Part shown: piece by piece, positions 4,248-5,220 of the stretch
Layout: each line of letters opens with the position of its first letter
Position numbering within the stretch: position 1 is the first letter of the stretch
Assembly: GCA_031257235.1 (NCBI GenBank)
Contig: JAIRPA010000033.1
Location: forward strand, 1 to 5,220
Direction: 5' to 3'
Length of the DNA stretch: 5,220 nucleotides
Source of the DNA: Burkholderiales bacterium
Lineage (GTDB): Bacteria; Pseudomonadota; Gammaproteobacteria; Burkholderiales; Casimicrobiaceae
Notes under the pieces: model-generated
Told to the model about the DNA's origin: nothing
Seen by the model: the letters and a program-made list of their open reading frames with translations, nothing else
Databases searched by the model: none
Program-made: the position numbers and the translations under genes

Positions 4248-5220
4248 ATGACAAAACAGTCTTATAAGGGGCTATTTCGCTCCCTGGCGATATTGATGGC
4301 GGTTTTCATGCTCGCGCTGACCACGGCTTGCGGTGGCGACGGCAACGGGAACGGCGGATCGTCCTCCTCCATCAGCGGCGGCACCGGCGGTGACGGAAGC
4401 GGAAGCGGCAGCAACGGCGGTGACGGAAGTGGCAACGGCAGCAACGGCGGTGACGGAAGTGGCAACGGCGGCACCGGCGGTGGTGACGGTAGCGGTAACG
4501 GTGGCACCGGTGGTGACGGAAGCGGCAGCGGCGGCACCGGCGGCGGAAGCGGCGGCGACGGAAGTGGCAACGGCGGTAACGGAAACGGTACCACCGGTGA
4601 AATCGGCAACCAACAGGAGCTGGTCGATAAATTAACGCAAACCCCGGACGGCAACTTTGAGCTGACCGCAGATATTGTCATCACCGGCAACTGGAAACCC
4701 ATTGTTGACAGCAACGGTGGCGGCTTTACCGGCACGCTCAACGGCAACGATCACACGATTAAATTCGAGAACGTGACCGTCACGCCGGAAGTCATCAACG
4801 GTGTGGAACATGTCGGTTTGGTGGGCATCAACAAAGGGACGATTCAAAACGTCATCGTTGAAGGCACGCTGGAATACAACGCGTCGGGGAGTGGCGATGT
4901 TTATGTAGGCGCGATTGCCGGCACCAACGAAAACGGCGGCACGATCAAAAACAGCAAATCCAAAGCGGACATCAAACTGGTCATTGCCCGTCCGTACAAC
5001 ATCATCGGCGCCATCGGCGGAATTGTCGGAAATCACGCGGAAGGCATCATTGAAGGTGTCGCCAACCTTGGCAATATCACCTTAGAGCACGAAGGTGGCC
5101 CGGCGTCACCGGGATGTAGCGGCGGCGATAACAACGGATTTGCCGGAGGCGTTGTCGGTCGGCTACGCAACAACGGTGTCTTGAAAAACAGCTACAACAC
5201 CGGAAACATCACCAATGAGA
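4248..5220 (+). CDS. GLUG-type beta-helix surface lipoprotein with Gly-rich repeat linker, 3' end beyond the window
   Basis: Open for 324 codons with no stop before the window edge. The ATG at 4248 is preceded by AGGGGA (4238-4243, 4-nt gap) and by an in-frame TAA at 4233, so the start is secure. Residues 1-27 are a lipoprotein signal peptide: Lys3, Lys7 and Arg11, then hydrophobic 12-24, then LTTA before Cys28. Gly at +2 gives no inner-membrane retention signal, so outer-membrane placement is likely. Residues 29-117 are nearly all Gly, Ser, Asn, Asp and Thr, with about six GGDGSG units. From ~118 the sequence is globular: NWKPI and FTGTLNGNDHTI (160-171), then GLUG-like turns near 188-206 (HVGLVGINKGTIQNV), 219-242, 252-277 and 298-322 (FAGGVVGRLRNNGVLKNSY). 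Such repeats usually build right-handed beta-helices in surface or adhesin-like proteins. The ligand and exact function are unknown. No gene follows within the window. Confidence 0.85.
   Translation, partial: MTKQSYKGLFRSLAILMAVFMLALTTACGGDGNGNGGSSSSISGGTGGDGSGSGSNGGDGSGNGSNGGDGSGNGGTGGGDGSGNGGTGGDGSGSGGTGGGSGGDGSGNGGNGNGTTGEIGNQQELVDKLTQTPDGNFELTADIVITGNWKPIVDSNGGGFTGTLNGNDHTIKFENVTVTPEVINGVEHVGLVGINKGTIQNVIVEGTLEYNASGSGDVYVGAIAGTNENGGTIKNSKSKADIKLVIARPYNIIGAIGGIVGNHAEGIIEGVANLGNITLEHEGGPASPGCSGGDNNGFAGGVVGRLRNNGVLKNSYNTGNITNE
4386..4580 (+). repeat. In-frame ~30-bp tandem repeats encoding the GGDGSG(N/S)G linker
   Basis: GGDGSG units start at residues 47, 57, 67, 78, 88 and 102 (bases 4386, 4416, 4446, 4479, 4509 and 4551), spaced 10, 10, 11, 10 and 14 codons. 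The DNA of units 2 and 3 is almost identical (GGCGGTGACGGAAGTGGCAA), while later units differ mostly at third positions. All length changes are multiples of three, so copy-number change would alter linker length without breaking the frame. Confidence 0.75.

Noticed and set aside
4386..4580. GGDG repeats as RTX calcium-binding nonapeptides
   Set aside because: RTX units need the GGxGxDxUx pattern with a large hydrophobic residue. These units have none and are about 10 residues long.
4262..4747. Pro-rich, Ala-rich and Ala/Thr-rich open frames on both strands over the Gly-rich repeat (also 4272-4613 and 4333-4635)
   Set aside because: Repeats of GGN codons with a 3-bp period leave every frame open. 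The + frame from 4248 has the start signals, signal peptide and a globular domain downstream, so the others are shadows.

Overview
The window looks like chromosomal DNA from a Gram-negative bacterium of moderate GC content. The reasons are a type II secretion pseudopilin (GspG), a diphosphate-dependent phosphofructokinase of the kind found in methylotrophic and Legionella-like gammaproteobacteria, and a lipoprotein with a lipobox. Gammaproteobacteria is my best guess. It rests on remembered similarity of the phosphofructokinase, not on a search.

Layout. (1) 1-361, + strand: the 3' part of gspG, whose start lies before the window. (2) 362-671: a convergent intergenic region packed with palindromes. 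Six perfect or near-perfect inverted repeats and a degenerate 7-bp tandem repeat fill almost all of it. Four of the palindromes share an AAAAGT(A/G)...ACTTTT-type core, and two have the form of bidirectional terminators. The last palindrome contains the stop codon of the next gene. (3) 672-3711, - strand: a two-gene operon read right to left, a CPA2 (Kef-type) cation:proton antiporter followed by pfp. The genes overlap by 14 bp, so they are probably translationally coupled. (4) 3712-4247: a divergent intergenic region of about 540 bp with no convincing gene. It holds five copies of TTGCAA and, next to the right-hand gene, an AT-rich stretch with a perfect 9-bp inverted repeat. (5) 4248 to the window end, + strand: a surface lipoprotein cut off by the window edge. 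It has a signal peptide with lipobox, a Gly/Ser/Asn/Asp linker built from about 10-residue repeats (30-bp DNA units), and a GLUG-type beta-helix domain.

How the genes may work together. Pfp uses or makes diphosphate at the fructose-6-phosphate step, and the antiporter handles cation/proton balance at the inner membrane. Their coupling suggests a link between glycolytic diphosphate use and ion or pH homeostasis; this is inference. GspG and the GLUG lipoprotein both concern the cell envelope but are not in one operon here. I saw no CRISPR array, transposase, tRNA or rRNA. The best candidates for something undescribed are the palindrome cluster, the antiporter-pfp pairing and the repeat-linked GLUG lipoprotein.
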